Shown here: one piece after another, positions 36,581 through 44,901 of the stretch
Numbering within the stretch: position 1 is the stretch's first letter
How the letters are laid out: every line of letters starts with the position of its first letter
Program-made: the position numbers and the translations under genes
The notes under the pieces: model-generated
The model's input: the letters and a program-made list of their open reading frames with translations, nothing else
Database searches by the model: none
Told to the model about the DNA's origin: nothing
NCBI RefSeq assembly: GCF_011038885.2
Contig: NZ_CP064952.1
Span: 2,108,001-2,172,000, forward strand
Direction of reading: 5' to 3'
DNA from: Schaalia sp. ZJ405
GTDB lineage: Bacteria; Actinomycetota; Actinomycetes; Actinomycetales; Actinomycetaceae
DNA: 64,000 bases

Positions 36581-38437
36581 ATGAAGCAACGGGCAGGCGA
36601 AGAAACCCGAGATATCAGTCCCACCATCACAGCCCAGCAGAAACGCGAAGAGTCGACACGACACCGCGATGCTGCTCAGGCTCGCAAGGCCGAACGCAAA
36701 GCAGAGAAGCGGCGGCTCATGATGCTTCGCCGCCGGCGGCGTCTGCGCGTGGATGATGTCACCGTCGTCGAGGAATCCGCTCTGAAGAAAGCCCTGGCGG
36801 GCTCCGTTGTTGGCAACCTCATGGAATGGTATGACGTCGGTGTTTACGGCTACCTCGCCGTCATCATTGGCCAGCAGTTCCTTCCCGATGCCGACGGACA
36901 CATTCAGAATATGTTCTCCCTCGGTGTCTTCGCCGTGACATTTATTGCTCGCCCGTTGGGCGGCGTGATCCTTGGGCAGCTGGGGGATCGGTTGGGACGC
37001 AAGGAAGTCCTCGCATACACCCTCATGCTCATGGCGATCGCGACGTTCCTCATCGGTATTCTCCCGACCTACGCCGCAATCGGTGTTGCCGCGCCGATTC
37101 TCCTCATTGCTCTGAAACTCATCCAGGGTTTCTCAACGGGTGGCGAATACGCGGGCGCAACAACCTTCATCACCGAATATGCGCCCGATAAGAAACGCGG
37201 CTTCTACGCGGCTCTCCTGGACTGGGGATCGTACATGGGTTTCGCCGCCGGCGCGGCCCTGGTATCGGTGCTCCAGCTGACCGTCACCGAAGAGTTCATG
37301 AACTCGTGGGGGTGGCGAATCCCCTTTATGATCGCGCTGCCTTTGGGTGCCATTGCCCTGTTCTTCCGAACAAAAATTGAGGATACTCCCGCTTTCCAGG
37401 AATCTCAGGACATCGTTGATGAATCGGGGAACCAGAAGAAAGCTCCCGCAGTTCGCGAGATCGAAGACGCAATTGTTGCAACCGACGAAGGACCCAGCGG
37501 CGTTCTCGCTCTGCTGCGGAACTACTGGCGCGAACTGCTCACCGCGTTCTTCCTCGTTGCCGCGGCCAACACAGTGGGGTACGCACTGACGTCGTACATG
37601 CCGACGTACCTGTCGACAACGCTCCACTACGACCCGATTCACGGCAATCTCTTGACCCTGCCAATTCTCGTGTTAGTGGCGTTTGCGATTCCGCTGTGTG
37701 GGTGGATTTCGGACCATACTTCACGGCGCGCTGTGCTGGTAACTGCGGCGTTTTCTGCCGTCATCCTGGCTGTTCCCGCATTCATGTTCATGGCTCACGG
37801 GGCGATATGGTCAACGCTTCTTGGTCTGTTCCTCCTGGCTGTTCCAGTGGCGATGTACATGGGGAATCTCGCGGCAACGCTGCCCGCCCAGTTCCCCACT
37901 GCGTCGCGTTACGGCTGCATGGGGATCGCCTACAACGCTGCCGTTGCGATTTTCGGTGGTACGGCGGGCCTGATCATGGAGGCGCTGGTGACGTTCACCG
38001 GCAACGACCTCGCCCCCGCTTTCTGGGTGATTGCTACCTCGCTCATCGGGTTTGTCGCCACGTTCTTCTTGCGTGAGTCGGCGCGCCAGCCTCTACCGGG
38101 GTCGATGCCGTCGGTGGCCAGCGTCGAAGAGGCCGTTGAGCTTGTAGAAACCCAGGAGGAGAACCCCGAGCTTGATGTCGAGGAACTCTTCGCAGAGGTC
38201 CCGGTCCGTTTGTTGGACCAGCAGCCAAGTGTCGAGGAAGCGAAAGTTGAACTCGCCGTCGCCATCGAAGCTGAGGATGAGGCCCGAGCGGATTTGCGCA
38301 GGGCTCAGGCGATGACGCAGGCAGCGTGGGCAGCTGTTGAAGAAGCCCGCCTCGCTGCTGAAGTTGAAGATTCAGAATCTGGGGACGAGGACGAGGCCGC
38401 GCCCTCTCCCGAAACGGAAGCTACGCCCGAGGTTTAG
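36581..38437 (+). CDS. MFS transporter, metabolite:H+ symporter (ProP-like)
   Basis: This is a proton-coupled uptake transporter of the MHS family, which includes ProP (osmolyte), ShiA and citrate carriers. The 618-residue protein has an unusual Arg/Lys-rich N-terminal helix (about 20-58). The MHS signature GNLMEWYDVGVYGYLA (about 80-95) and GDRLGRKEVLAYT (about 129-141) follow. The typical IQGFSTGGEYAGATTFITEYAP is at about 184-205 and the C-half is near 310-500. The last ~110 residues form an acidic, Ala/Glu-rich predicted coiled coil (VEEAKVELAVAIEAEDEARA). ProP of E. coli also has a C-terminal coiled coil, so an osmolyte role is possible, but the substrate is not proven. The tail ends over one motif copy (38381-38394). 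Confidence 0.85.
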   Translation: MKQRAGEETRDISPTITAQQKREESTRHRDAAQARKAERKAEKRRLMMLRRRRRLRVDDVTVVEESALKKALAGSVVGNLMEWYDVGVYGYLAVIIGQQFLPDADGHIQNMFSLGVFAVTFIARPLGGVILGQLGDRLGRKEVLAYTLMLMAIATFLIGILPTYAAIGVAAPILLIALKLIQGFSTGGEYAGATTFITEYAPDKKRGFYAALLDWGSYMGFAAGAALVSVLQLTVTEEFMNSWGWRIPFMIALPLGAIALFFRTKIEDTPAFQESQDIVDESGNQKKAPAVREIEDAIVATDEGPSGVLALLRNYWRELLTAFFLVAAANTVGYALTSYMPTYLSTTLHYDPIHGNLLTLPILVLVAFAIPLCGWISDHTSRRAVLVTAAFSAVILAVPAFMFMAHGAIWSTLLGLFLLAVPVAMYMGNLAATLPAQFPTASRYGCMGIAYNAAVAIFGGTAGLIMEALVTFTGNDLAPAFWVIATSLIGFVATFFLRESARQPLPGSMPSVASVEEAVELVETQEENPELDVEELFAEVPVRLLDQQPSVEEAKVELAVAIEAEDEARADLRRAQAMTQAAWAAVEEARLAAEVEDSESGDEDEAAPSPETEATPEV

Positions 38438-38449
38438 TCTTTTTGGGGT

Positions 38450-38539
38450 TTCCCCTCTGAGAGCCTGGGGACGTGTCCACTTGTCCGAGGAGTAGAGCCA
38501 ATCAGAAGGTTCCCCTCTGAAAGTCTAGGGACGTGTTCA
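38450..38539. repeat. Two 30-bp direct repeats between convergent genes
   Basis: Copies at 38450-38479 and 38510-38539 share TTCCCCTCTGA, GGGACGTGT and most bases between, with a start-to-start distance of exactly 60. Each contains a short CCCC/GGGG arm pair. A small hairpin (GGGCGC...GCGCCC, near 38548-38568) follows. Function unknown; they may take part in bidirectional termination. Confidence 0.6.
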
Positions 38540-38576
38540 TTCCCGAGGGCGCTAGTAGATGCGCCCCCGGGTGTGA

Positions 38577-39989
38577 TCACGCGTCTGAACTGGAGACCTT
38601 TTCCCGACGCTGAGACCGGACAATCAGCACCGCAGAGCGTGCAAGAAGAGCAACGACAATGACGCCGCCAAGGATCTTCGCCCACAGTTGATCCGCGATG
38701 AAGAGGCATACCATCGCGGCGAGGACCGGAACCAGGTATCTGAACGACTGGACGATGTAACCGCCGAAAGTCGGCATAGTCACGCCGCGGGATTCTGCAA
38801 CCGACTTGACCATAAAGTTCGGTCCATTACCGATGTATGTGATTGCGCCACAGAACACCGCACCCAATGAAATGGACACCAGGAAGGCCTCGGCCACTCC
38901 GGCAACCGTAGCGACACCTTCGGGGGTGATCTGACTGGCCATCTCAAAGAAGGTGACATACGTTGGGGCATTATCGAGCACCGAGGAGAGGCCGCCCGTG
39001 AAGAGGAAGAAGGTGACTTTACCCAGCGGCAGCTTACCCGCAACCTCGTCAAGGAAGTGGAGCGCGGGAATCATCGTGAAGAAAATTCCGATGAACAGTG
39101 CCGCAACCTCGGCGATTGGACCCCACTCGAACTGGTTGTCCTTGAATCGGACCTCTCGGTTTCCGAAGAAATACGAGCACGCCGCGGCAGCGATCATGAT
39201 GATTTCTCGGGTTGGAATCCAGTCTGTGAGAACCGCGTGCCCTTCCTCAATGGCGTGGACATCAACGGATGGGGCGAAAGCAACGGCCGCGATAATGACG
39301 GCGAACCACACGAGGTTCGTCGCGCCACGCAGGCCAAGCGGCTCGATATGCGTCCGGTCTTCCATCACATTGGCAACGGGTTCCTTCGCATGGTAGTGAC
39401 AATCGACGGCGTAGTAGGAAACCAGAAGCAAGGCGTTAACGAATAGCCATTCGGGGAACAGGTTGAACGTCCAGGTGAACGGCACCCCGCGCAGGAATCC
39501 AAGGAACAGCGGCGGGTCACCCAGCGGTGTCAGCAGACCACCGCAGTTTGCGACGATGAAGATGGTGAAAAGCACCGTGTGAACCCGATATTTACGCTCT
39601 GAGTTCGTGTTGAGCAGCGGGCGGATGAGGAGCATTGCAGCCCCCGTCGTTCCGACAAAGCTAGCCAGCACTCCACCGATCCCCAGGAAGATCGTGTTGT
39701 TGCGTGGTGTTGCCTGAATGTCTCCTTTGAGGAAAATCCCTCCAGACACCACGAAGAGTGCCAGAAGAAGCGCGATGAACTGACCGTATTCAACAGCCGC
39801 CGCAAACACCGGCTCCCATCCCAAAGCGATCCACATCCAGATTGCTACAGGGATCCCGAGAATCAGGGCAACGCTGAGCTGGCTCGATGTTTTTTCCCAC
39901 CAGTGCGTCGTCGCAGGAATCAACGGGAAAACAGCGATAGATGCAAGCATCGCAGCGAAGGGCAGAACAGACCACCACTCAAGGTGCAC
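38577..39989 (-). CDS. Sodium:proton antiporter, NhaD/ArsB superfamily
   Basis: This is an ion transporter of the IT superfamily, resembling proteins annotated as sodium:proton antiporters (NhaD-like). The 470-residue protein has about 12-13 hydrophobic segments. Conserved stretches are LFVVSGGIFLKGDIQATP (about 80-97) and the discontinuous-helix motifs FVGTTGAAMLLIRPLL (about 112-127) and GGLLTPLGDPPLFLGFLRGVPF (about 149-170). In the second half SSVLDNAPTYVTFFEMA (about 335-351) and GNGPNFMVKSVAE (about 386-398) are seen. Short polar inserts with His lie near 190-235. The start is GTG, supported by AAGGAGG five bases upstream. The substrate ion is inferred from the family only. A perfect inverted repeat lies 36 bases upstream. 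Confidence 0.82.
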   Translation of the reverse strand: MHLEWWSVLPFAAMLASIAVFPLIPATTHWWEKTSSQLSVALILGIPVAIWMWIALGWEPVFAAAVEYGQFIALLLALFVVSGGIFLKGDIQATPRNNTIFLGIGGVLASFVGTTGAAMLLIRPLLNTNSERKYRVHTVLFTIFIVANCGGLLTPLGDPPLFLGFLRGVPFTWTFNLFPEWLFVNALLLVSYYAVDCHYHAKEPVANVMEDRTHIEPLGLRGATNLVWFAVIIAAVAFAPSVDVHAIEEGHAVLTDWIPTREIIMIAAAACSYFFGNREVRFKDNQFEWGPIAEVAALFIGIFFTMIPALHFLDEVAGKLPLGKVTFFLFTGGLSSVLDNAPTYVTFFEMASQITPEGVATVAGVAEAFLVSISLGAVFCGAITYIGNGPNFMVKSVAESRGVTMPTFGGYIVQSFRYLVPVLAAMVCLFIADQLWAKILGGVIVVALLARSAVLIVRSQRREKVSSSDA

Positions 39990-40024
39990 AATGCCTCCTT
40001 GGATTTTTCAATGATGAATTATTT

Positions 40025-40053
40025 CGCTCCGGAGGTTAGTTAACTCCGGAGCG
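40025..40053. promoter_or_regulatory. Perfect 10-9-10 inverted repeat upstream of the antiporter
   Basis: CGCTCCGGAG (40025-40034) and CTCCGGAGCG (40044-40053) are perfect complements around GTTAGTTAA. The element lies 36 bases ahead of the antiporter start. It could be a regulator-binding site or a hairpin in the 5' leader; the sequence alone does not decide. Confidence 0.65.
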
Positions 40054-40291
40054 TTGGCTCCGGCAGACCGCACCGAGCATCGGTGCAGAACCGTTGTTCA
40101 CAGACCTCGAGAGCCCACATTGCCACGCAGGATTCAAGCGAACAATCTTCCTCAAGGCTACCAAAAAGGCGAATCCACCAACCGTGTCTGTCCGAATTCG
40201 TGACCTGATCTGTCACAGGTGGATACACCCTGTTGAGGCTGTCAAACACACCGAGGAGCCAACTGACAGTTCAGGCGTCCTCCTGCGCGTC

Positions 40292-40461
40292 CTACTCTTA
40301 CATCTACTCTTAAATTTCTTGAGAGTAAACGTTAGAGTAGCCTCCCCGCCCCGCGAGCATCGACTCCCTCGAGCATCGAGTTTTCTGCACAATGACAACG
40401 ATTTCCCCACTCTCAACACCGAGGAAAACGAGGCCGAAAAACTACTCTAAAGATGTTAGAG
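40292..40461. repeat. 170-bp direct repeat, left copy
   Basis: This 170-base segment is repeated at 41533-41702 with about seven mismatches and no gap. It carries several half-sites of the type ACTCTTA / TAGAGTA, including two palindromes, and ends just before the first ATG of the regulator gene. In this copy it acts as the promoter/operator region of that gene. Confidence 0.95.
40305..40327. promoter_or_regulatory. Operator-like palindrome TACTCTTAA-N5-TTGAGAGTA
   Basis: A 9-5-9 inverted repeat with the half-site TACTCT. Further half-sites lie 12 bases to the left (ACTCTTA) and 7 bases to the right (GTTAGAGTAG). The same half-site recurs in the second palindrome at 40442-40464. It is a probable binding site for the adjacent winged-helix protein. 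Confidence 0.65.
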
Positions 40462-40464
40462 TAG
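40442..40464. promoter_or_regulatory. Operator-like palindrome CTACTCTAA-N5-TTAGAGTAG
   Basis: A perfect 9-5-9 inverted repeat placed 4 bases before the ATG at 40469, where a bound protein would block transcription or translation start. It shares its half-site with the palindrome at 40305-40327, so negative autoregulation is inferred. Confidence 0.7.
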
Positions 40465-40468
40465 ATTC

Positions 40469-41528
40469 ATGAGGCCCTCTGATATCGAGCAGGCGATCAC
40501 ATCTATCGACACCGACGATGTCGCAATTTAGCTATCACCAGCGCCAGGAGCTCGAATATGACCGTGGCCCTCAGCCTTTCGACGGCATGGCCTGCCGCGC
40601 TACATTGGCGGATCTCTCACCTGAAGCAACGTCGAATTATCAGCACATACTCGGGTCTCGCTCTCCAGAACTGATGCTGAGAGCCCGATCCCTCCTCACC
40701 CCGGATCATGAAGTAACGGTTGCCGCTGAGCTTCTCTTTGGCTCAGCGCCTCAGTTCTACTTTCCCAGCGCCTACATCCGAATCCTTCACTACATCGACA
40801 ATGATCGAGGTTCCGGAATGGGACAGAACCTCGCTGCTGACGGCGATCTGCGGATTGAAGGGTCATTAGTTCAACAGATTGAAGAAGCGACCCGAGTCCT
40901 TGAGAAGATTATTCCCTCACGCCGAGCGTTGAATAGCACTGGGCATTTCGGAACGATCTCGATGATTCCGCGTGACGCATGGCTTGAAGGCCTCGTTAAC
41001 GCCGTCGTTCATCGCTCCTATTCGATGAGCGGCGATCACATCCGAATCGAAGTTTTCCCTTCACGGGTTGAAATCACCAGTCCCGGGCGCTTCCCAGGCT
41101 TGGTTGACCCCCGTAAACCACTCGATATCGCTCGCCACGCACGAAACCCCCGTATCGCACGCGTTTTCGCTGATCTCGGGATCACTCAGGAACTCGGCGA
41201 AGGGATTCGGCGAATTTTTGACGAAATGCGCCGACAGGGACTCACGGATCCCATCTACGAACAGACATCTCACTCAGTGCGGCTGACGTTGCGCGCAACT
41301 GATTCTCTTCCCGAGGACGTGAAAGAGGATATCGGAGCAACAGGAGAGTCCATTCTCAATGCCCTGCGAAATCATGGCGATGGGCTGTCCACGGGAGAAA
41401 TCATTGATGTTGTAGGAGTTTCCCGGCCCACCGCGCTGCGATACCTTCATCGCCTCCAGGAGAACCGCCTCATCTCGAGCACAGGGAAGACGCCTCGTGA
41501 CCCACGGGCGCGCTGGAAGACAAGGTAG
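40469..41528 (+). pseudogene. Truncated AlbA/HATPase/HTH regulator (AlbA domain deleted)
   Basis: Proteins of this COG2865 type normally have an N-terminal AlbA_2 domain, an HATPase-like C-terminal domain and a winged helix, and act as regulators. Here an ATG at 40469 opens a plausible N-terminus (MRPSDIEQAITSIDTDDVAI) that ends in a TAG after 20 codons. The rest continues in another frame from an ATG at 40518 as a 336-residue protein. That protein has the post-AlbA segment RQELEYDRGPQPFDGM (about 9-24), the HATPase-like GLVNAVVHRSYS (about 162-173) and GLVDPRKPLDIA. GITQELGEGIRRIFDEM (about 235-251) and a C-terminal HTH (GLSTGEIIDVVGVSRPTALRYLHRLQENRLI) follow. The whole AlbA_2 domain is missing at the frame junction. 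The 336-residue part could still be made and bind DNA, so this may be a remodelled rather than dead gene. Confidence 0.6.
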
Positions 41529-41532
41529 CAAT

Positions 41533-41702
41533 CTACTCTTACATCTGCTCTTAAATTTCTTGAGAGTAAACGTTAGAGTAGCCTCCCCGCCCCGCGAGCA
41601 TCGACTCCCTCGAGCATCGAGTTTTCTGCGTCATAACAACGATTTCCCCACGCACAACACCGAGGAAAACGAGGCCGAAAAACTACTCTAAAGATGTTAG
41701 AG
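41533..41702. repeat. 170-bp direct repeat, right copy
   Basis: Second copy of the segment at 40292-40461, 4 bases after the regulator stop codon. It keeps the first palindrome apart from one A-to-G change in a neighbouring half-site. The second palindrome is broken into TACTCTAAAGATGTTAGAG, then CATCGTTAGAGTAG, with an extra GAGAGTAA. No gene begins after it. It may be the relic of a second promoter, left by recombination between tandem gene copies. Confidence 0.95.
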
Positions 41703-41830
41703 CATCGTTAGAGTAGCGTGAGAGTAACCTCTTCTTTCTTTAACCTTCAACCTCTCAAGGGCATCGTGACAGCCAGCAATAGGAGGCACGCCACCCACCG
41801 GCTAAGAGACGAACACGAAAGCGCCGCAAG

Positions 41831-42601
41831 CTACAACCAGCAATAGGATGCAAGCGGGCCATTCGGACTGTCGATCACCGAAATCGGAGTGTCGAAAATG
41901 TCCGTGAGAACATCACCGTCCATGATCTGCTGGGGAGTGCCCTGGTACTTCACCGCTCCATCTTTGAGGGCAACGATCCAGTCGGCGTAGCGAGCCGCGA
42001 AGTTCACATCGTGGAGAACCACGACGATCGTCCGGCCAAACATCCGCGCGGCAGAATGCACATGTTGCATCATTTCAACGGAACGCGCGATGTCGAGGTT
42101 ATTGAGCGGCTCATCCAACAGCACGTAGTCGGTTTCCTGGGCAAGAACCATCGCGACGTAGGCTCGCTGACGCTGACCACCTGAAAGCTCATCGAGGAAA
42201 CGATCCTCGAGATCACCCAATCCGAAGAAGTCGATATATCGGGAGATCGTGTTCTCGTCGTGGACGGTTAGTCGTCCTCGTGAATGAGGGAAACGACCGA
42301 AACCCACAAGCTGGCGAACTGTGACGCGGGAAACGAAGTGATTGTCCTGGCGCAGAATGGAGACCACCTTTGCCAGGTCCTTCGATCGCGAAGTGGCCAC
42401 GTTATAGCCGCCAACGTCAATCGTGCCTTCGTCGATATCGAGAAGGCGTCCCACCATCATCAGCAGAGTGGATTTACCTGCCCCATTGGGGCCGATGAAC
42501 GCCGTGATCCCACCTGCGGGGATCACTAAGTCAACGGGTCCAATCGTTGTTTTCTGGCGGTTAGACACATAGGTTTTCTGCACCGAGTCCAGGCGAATCA
42601 C
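41831..42601 (-). CDS. Siderophore ABC transporter ATP-binding protein (FecE-like)
   Basis: This is the ATPase of an iron-chelate importer. The 256-residue product has Walker A GPNGAGKST (about 37-45), the Q-loop region ILRQDNHF (about 82-89), the signature LSGGQRQRAYVAMV (about 140-153), Walker B YVLLDEPLNNLDI (about 160-172) and the switch His in VVVLHDVNFAARYAD (about 193-207). The FecE/FepC/YclP style is clear. Start GTG overlaps the stop of the upstream permease gene by 4 bases (GTGA). It is the last gene of the four-gene transporter operon. A 15-base stretch of its 3' end (CCAGCAATAGGA-type) is repeated 66 bases downstream. Confidence 0.93.
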   Translation of the reverse strand: MIRLDSVQKTYVSNRQKTTIGPVDLVIPAGGITAFIGPNGAGKSTLLMMVGRLLDIDEGTIDVGGYNVATSRSKDLAKVVSILRQDNHFVSRVTVRQLVGFGRFPHSRGRLTVHDENTISRYIDFFGLGDLEDRFLDELSGGQRQRAYVAMVLAQETDYVLLDEPLNNLDIARSVEMMQHVHSAARMFGRTIVVVLHDVNFAARYADWIVALKDGAVKYQGTPQQIMDGDVLTDIFDTPISVIDSPNGPLASYCWL

Positions 42602-43707
42602 AGGCGCCCCTTTCGTAAGATCACCACGAGGAACGTCACTCCACCAACGAGTTCAATCAGGATTGAGACAACTCCCTGAGCGTCAAAAACGTGGTTCATC
42701 ACGAAGTACGCGCCCGTGAGCACGCAAACTCCTAACGCAACTGACATGGGGAACAGGTAGCGATGATCGAAGGTGTCGGCGAAGATGTAGGTCATTGTGG
42801 CCACGAGGAACCCAAAGAAGGTCATTGGTCCGACCAGGGCCGTGGATGTCGCCATGAGGACGGATACCAGGACAAGTACGCCGATTGAGTAGACCCGGTG
42901 GTTGACTCCCAGCGCAGTCGCTGTTTCCCTCCCCAAGGCCAGGACGTTGAGCGTGCGGGCCAGCGCGTACAGTCCCGCAGTGCTAACAAGAACCAGGGGA
43001 ATCGCGATCGGATAGTACTCGGGGTCGGCGTTATTGACGCTGCCGAAGAGCCGGGCTGTGAGCACATCGAATTCGCTGGGGGTGAGCAGGCGTTGCATGA
43101 AACTTGAAAGGGATCCCAGCCCCGTTCCCAGAACAACTCCGATGAGGAGCATCGCATGAACGTTCGCTCGTTTATTCGTCAACAACCACGAGTACAGCAG
43201 CAGACAGAGCGCCACCATGAGAATGATCTGACCCACGAAGGTCGTGGTTGTGCGCGCCGCGGTCAGACCTGCCGCGCCGAAGAAGAAGATCGTTGTTGTA
43301 TGGATTGCACGGTAGAGCGACTCAAACCCCATGATCGAGGGCGTAATAATGCGATTCGCTGTGACCGTTTGGAATGCGATGGTCGCAAAACTTTGACACA
43401 CGGCAACAACAATGATTGCCAGAAGCGACCATGCACGCCGCTGCGCGATCAGCCAGAACCCCGTTGTCCCAGGTGGCACCGGATTGTTCCACGTGAGTAG
43501 CAGCCCGCTGAACACCAGGGCACAGACCGACATAACGATGAAATACCCCCACCAGCGGCGTTGAGCTTCGGCAGTGGGGAACGCGTCGGATCGCGTTCGT
43601 CCTCGTCCCCCTGACTCTTCACTCACGGTCCGCTGTTGAGAAGGTCGCGCTGAGGGATCCGCGGCGCCAGCAGTTGTCGCGTGCTTGTCAAGGATTTTCG
43701 CTGACAT
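42598..43707 (-). CDS. Siderophore ABC transporter permease (FecCD family), second
   Basis: This is one of two membrane subunits of the iron-chelate importer. From the ATG at 43707, which overlaps the preceding stop (TGATG), it has 369 residues. The first ~50 are a hydrophilic Arg/Ser-rich tail encoded partly over one motif copy (43597-43610). Then come about nine to ten membrane helices. FecCD features include AFQTVTANRIITPSIMGFESLY (about 115-136), LGRETATALGVNHRVYSIGVLVLVSVLMATSTALVGPMTFFGFLVATM (about 249-296) and DHRYLFPMSVALGVCVL. The style is YclO-like. The longer open frame to 43860 lies inside the first permease gene and is discarded. Confidence 0.9.
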   Translation of the reverse strand: MSAKILDKHATTAGAADPSARPSQQRTVSEESGGRGRTRSDAFPTAEAQRRWWGYFIVMSVCALVFSGLLLTWNNPVPPGTTGFWLIAQRRAWSLLAIIVVAVCQSFATIAFQTVTANRIITPSIMGFESLYRAIHTTTIFFFGAAGLTAARTTTTFVGQIILMVALCLLLYSWLLTNKRANVHAMLLIGVVLGTGLGSLSSFMQRLLTPSEFDVLTARLFGSVNNADPEYYPIAIPLVLVSTAGLYALARTLNVLALGRETATALGVNHRVYSIGVLVLVSVLMATSTALVGPMTFFGFLVATMTYIFADTFDHRYLFPMSVALGVCVLTGAYFVMNHVFDAQGVVSILIELVGGVTFLVVILRKGRL

Positions 43708-44840
43708 CAGGCCCCCGCTCCCGCTCGGCGGATAATGAGGACGAGGAACACAATCGCACCGATCATGCCGAGGATGACGGCAACGGGGATCTCGAAGGGC
43801 GAGATGAGTGTGCGCGCCACGAGGTCGCACGCGGTGACCAGGGCGATGCCGGCCAGGCATACCCAGGGGAGGTTGGTTCGCAGATTGTCTCCCATGATCA
43901 GGGATACGAGGTTAGGCACGATCAGTCCGAGGAACGGGAGCGACCCAACGACGACTGTGACGACTCCGGTGGCAACGGCGATGAGAGCCATTGCCGCGAG
44001 CATCATCTGCCGGTAGTTCAGTCCAACATTTGTTGCGACATCCTGCCCCAGGCCAACGACGGTCAGATGGTTGGCCAGGAGGAAAACCAGGACAACAACA
44101 ACGAGGACGAACCACAGCACCTCATACTGTCCCGCGTACACGGATGTGAAGGACCCCTGGAACCAGATACCCAGGCTTTGCAGCGCATTGGTTTTCAGAG
44201 CGAAGAATGTTGAGATCGCACTGACGACGGACCCGAGCATAATGCCCATGATCGGCACTATGAGGGAAGAACGCAGGGACACGCGTTGGAGCAGCGCGAA
44301 GAAGATCCCCGTCCCCACGAAAGCGAAGATGACGGCGACGCTCATGCGGACGAGGATGCTCGAGTGGGGCCAAAGCACCAGGCAGACGAGTAGTCCAAGC
44401 CCCGCCCATTCCGTTGTTCCCGTTGTTGTTGGTTCAACAAATCGGTTGCGGGTGACCATCTGCATCACCAGGCCCGACATTGCCATCGCGGCTCCTGACA
44501 GCACGAGCGCGATGGTGCGTGGAATCCTCACGGTCTGGAACATTTTCCAACCGTCCTCCCGGGAGAGGATCGAGTACTCACCTGTTGCCAGGCTCAGCCC
44601 GAGCAGCCCGATGACGAGAAGAATCCCCAGGCCAAAGATCATCGGATGCGGGGTTCGTCCTCGTTGATTGCGCCCATCTTTCACGCGCGCCTGCTCCTGA
44701 TGCTCGTTCACCCTAATGAACGAGGACGAGCGCGCACCGTCTCCCCGACCGCTCACCGGGTGTTCGGCGTGGGTTTGTGAGTCGATCGAGGGCAGGCGGA
44801 TGCCCCGCCGGGACGGTGTCAGAGTTTCCCGGCGGGACAT
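43707..44840 (-). CDS. Siderophore ABC transporter permease (FecCD family), first
   Basis: This is the other FecCD-type membrane subunit. Set to start at the ATG at 44840 it has 377 residues. The open frame runs on to 45005 but that part overlaps the substrate-binding protein gene, so it is unlikely. The first ~65 residues are a hydrophilic tail, partly encoded by an inverted motif pair (44654-44665 and 44719-44730). Membrane helices follow, with the family stretches VRIPRTIALVLSGAAMAMSGLVMQMVTRNRFVEPTTTGTTEWAGLGLL (about 98-145) and LGQDVATNVGLNYRQMML. VVGSLPFLGLIVPNLVSLIMGDN (about 307-329) is also seen. The N-terminal tail is longer than usual. No good Shine-Dalgarno is seen, and the exact start is uncertain. 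Confidence 0.87.
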   Translation of the reverse strand: MSRRETLTPSRRGIRLPSIDSQTHAEHPVSGRGDGARSSSFIRVNEHQEQARVKDGRNQRGRTPHPMIFGLGILLVIGLLGLSLATGEYSILSREDGWKMFQTVRIPRTIALVLSGAAMAMSGLVMQMVTRNRFVEPTTTGTTEWAGLGLLVCLVLWPHSSILVRMSVAVIFAFVGTGIFFALLQRVSLRSSLIVPIMGIMLGSVVSAISTFFALKTNALQSLGIWFQGSFTSVYAGQYEVLWFVLVVVVLVFLLANHLTVVGLGQDVATNVGLNYRQMMLAAMALIAVATGVVTVVVGSLPFLGLIVPNLVSLIMGDNLRTNLPWVCLAGIALVTACDLVARTLISPFEIPVAVILGMIGAIVFLVLIIRRAGAGA

Positions 44841-44901
44841 CGTGGCTTGGAGTTCCTGATTGTCACTGCTCGCAGGAGCGTGTGGGCTCTGCGCGAGTGT
44901 T

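Noticed and set aside
41773..41855. Direct repeat CCAGCAATAGGA(G/T)GC at the 3' end of the siderophore ATPase gene as an attachment site
   Set aside because: The copies are only 66 bases apart, and no integrase or tRNA gene is near; a small local duplication explains it.
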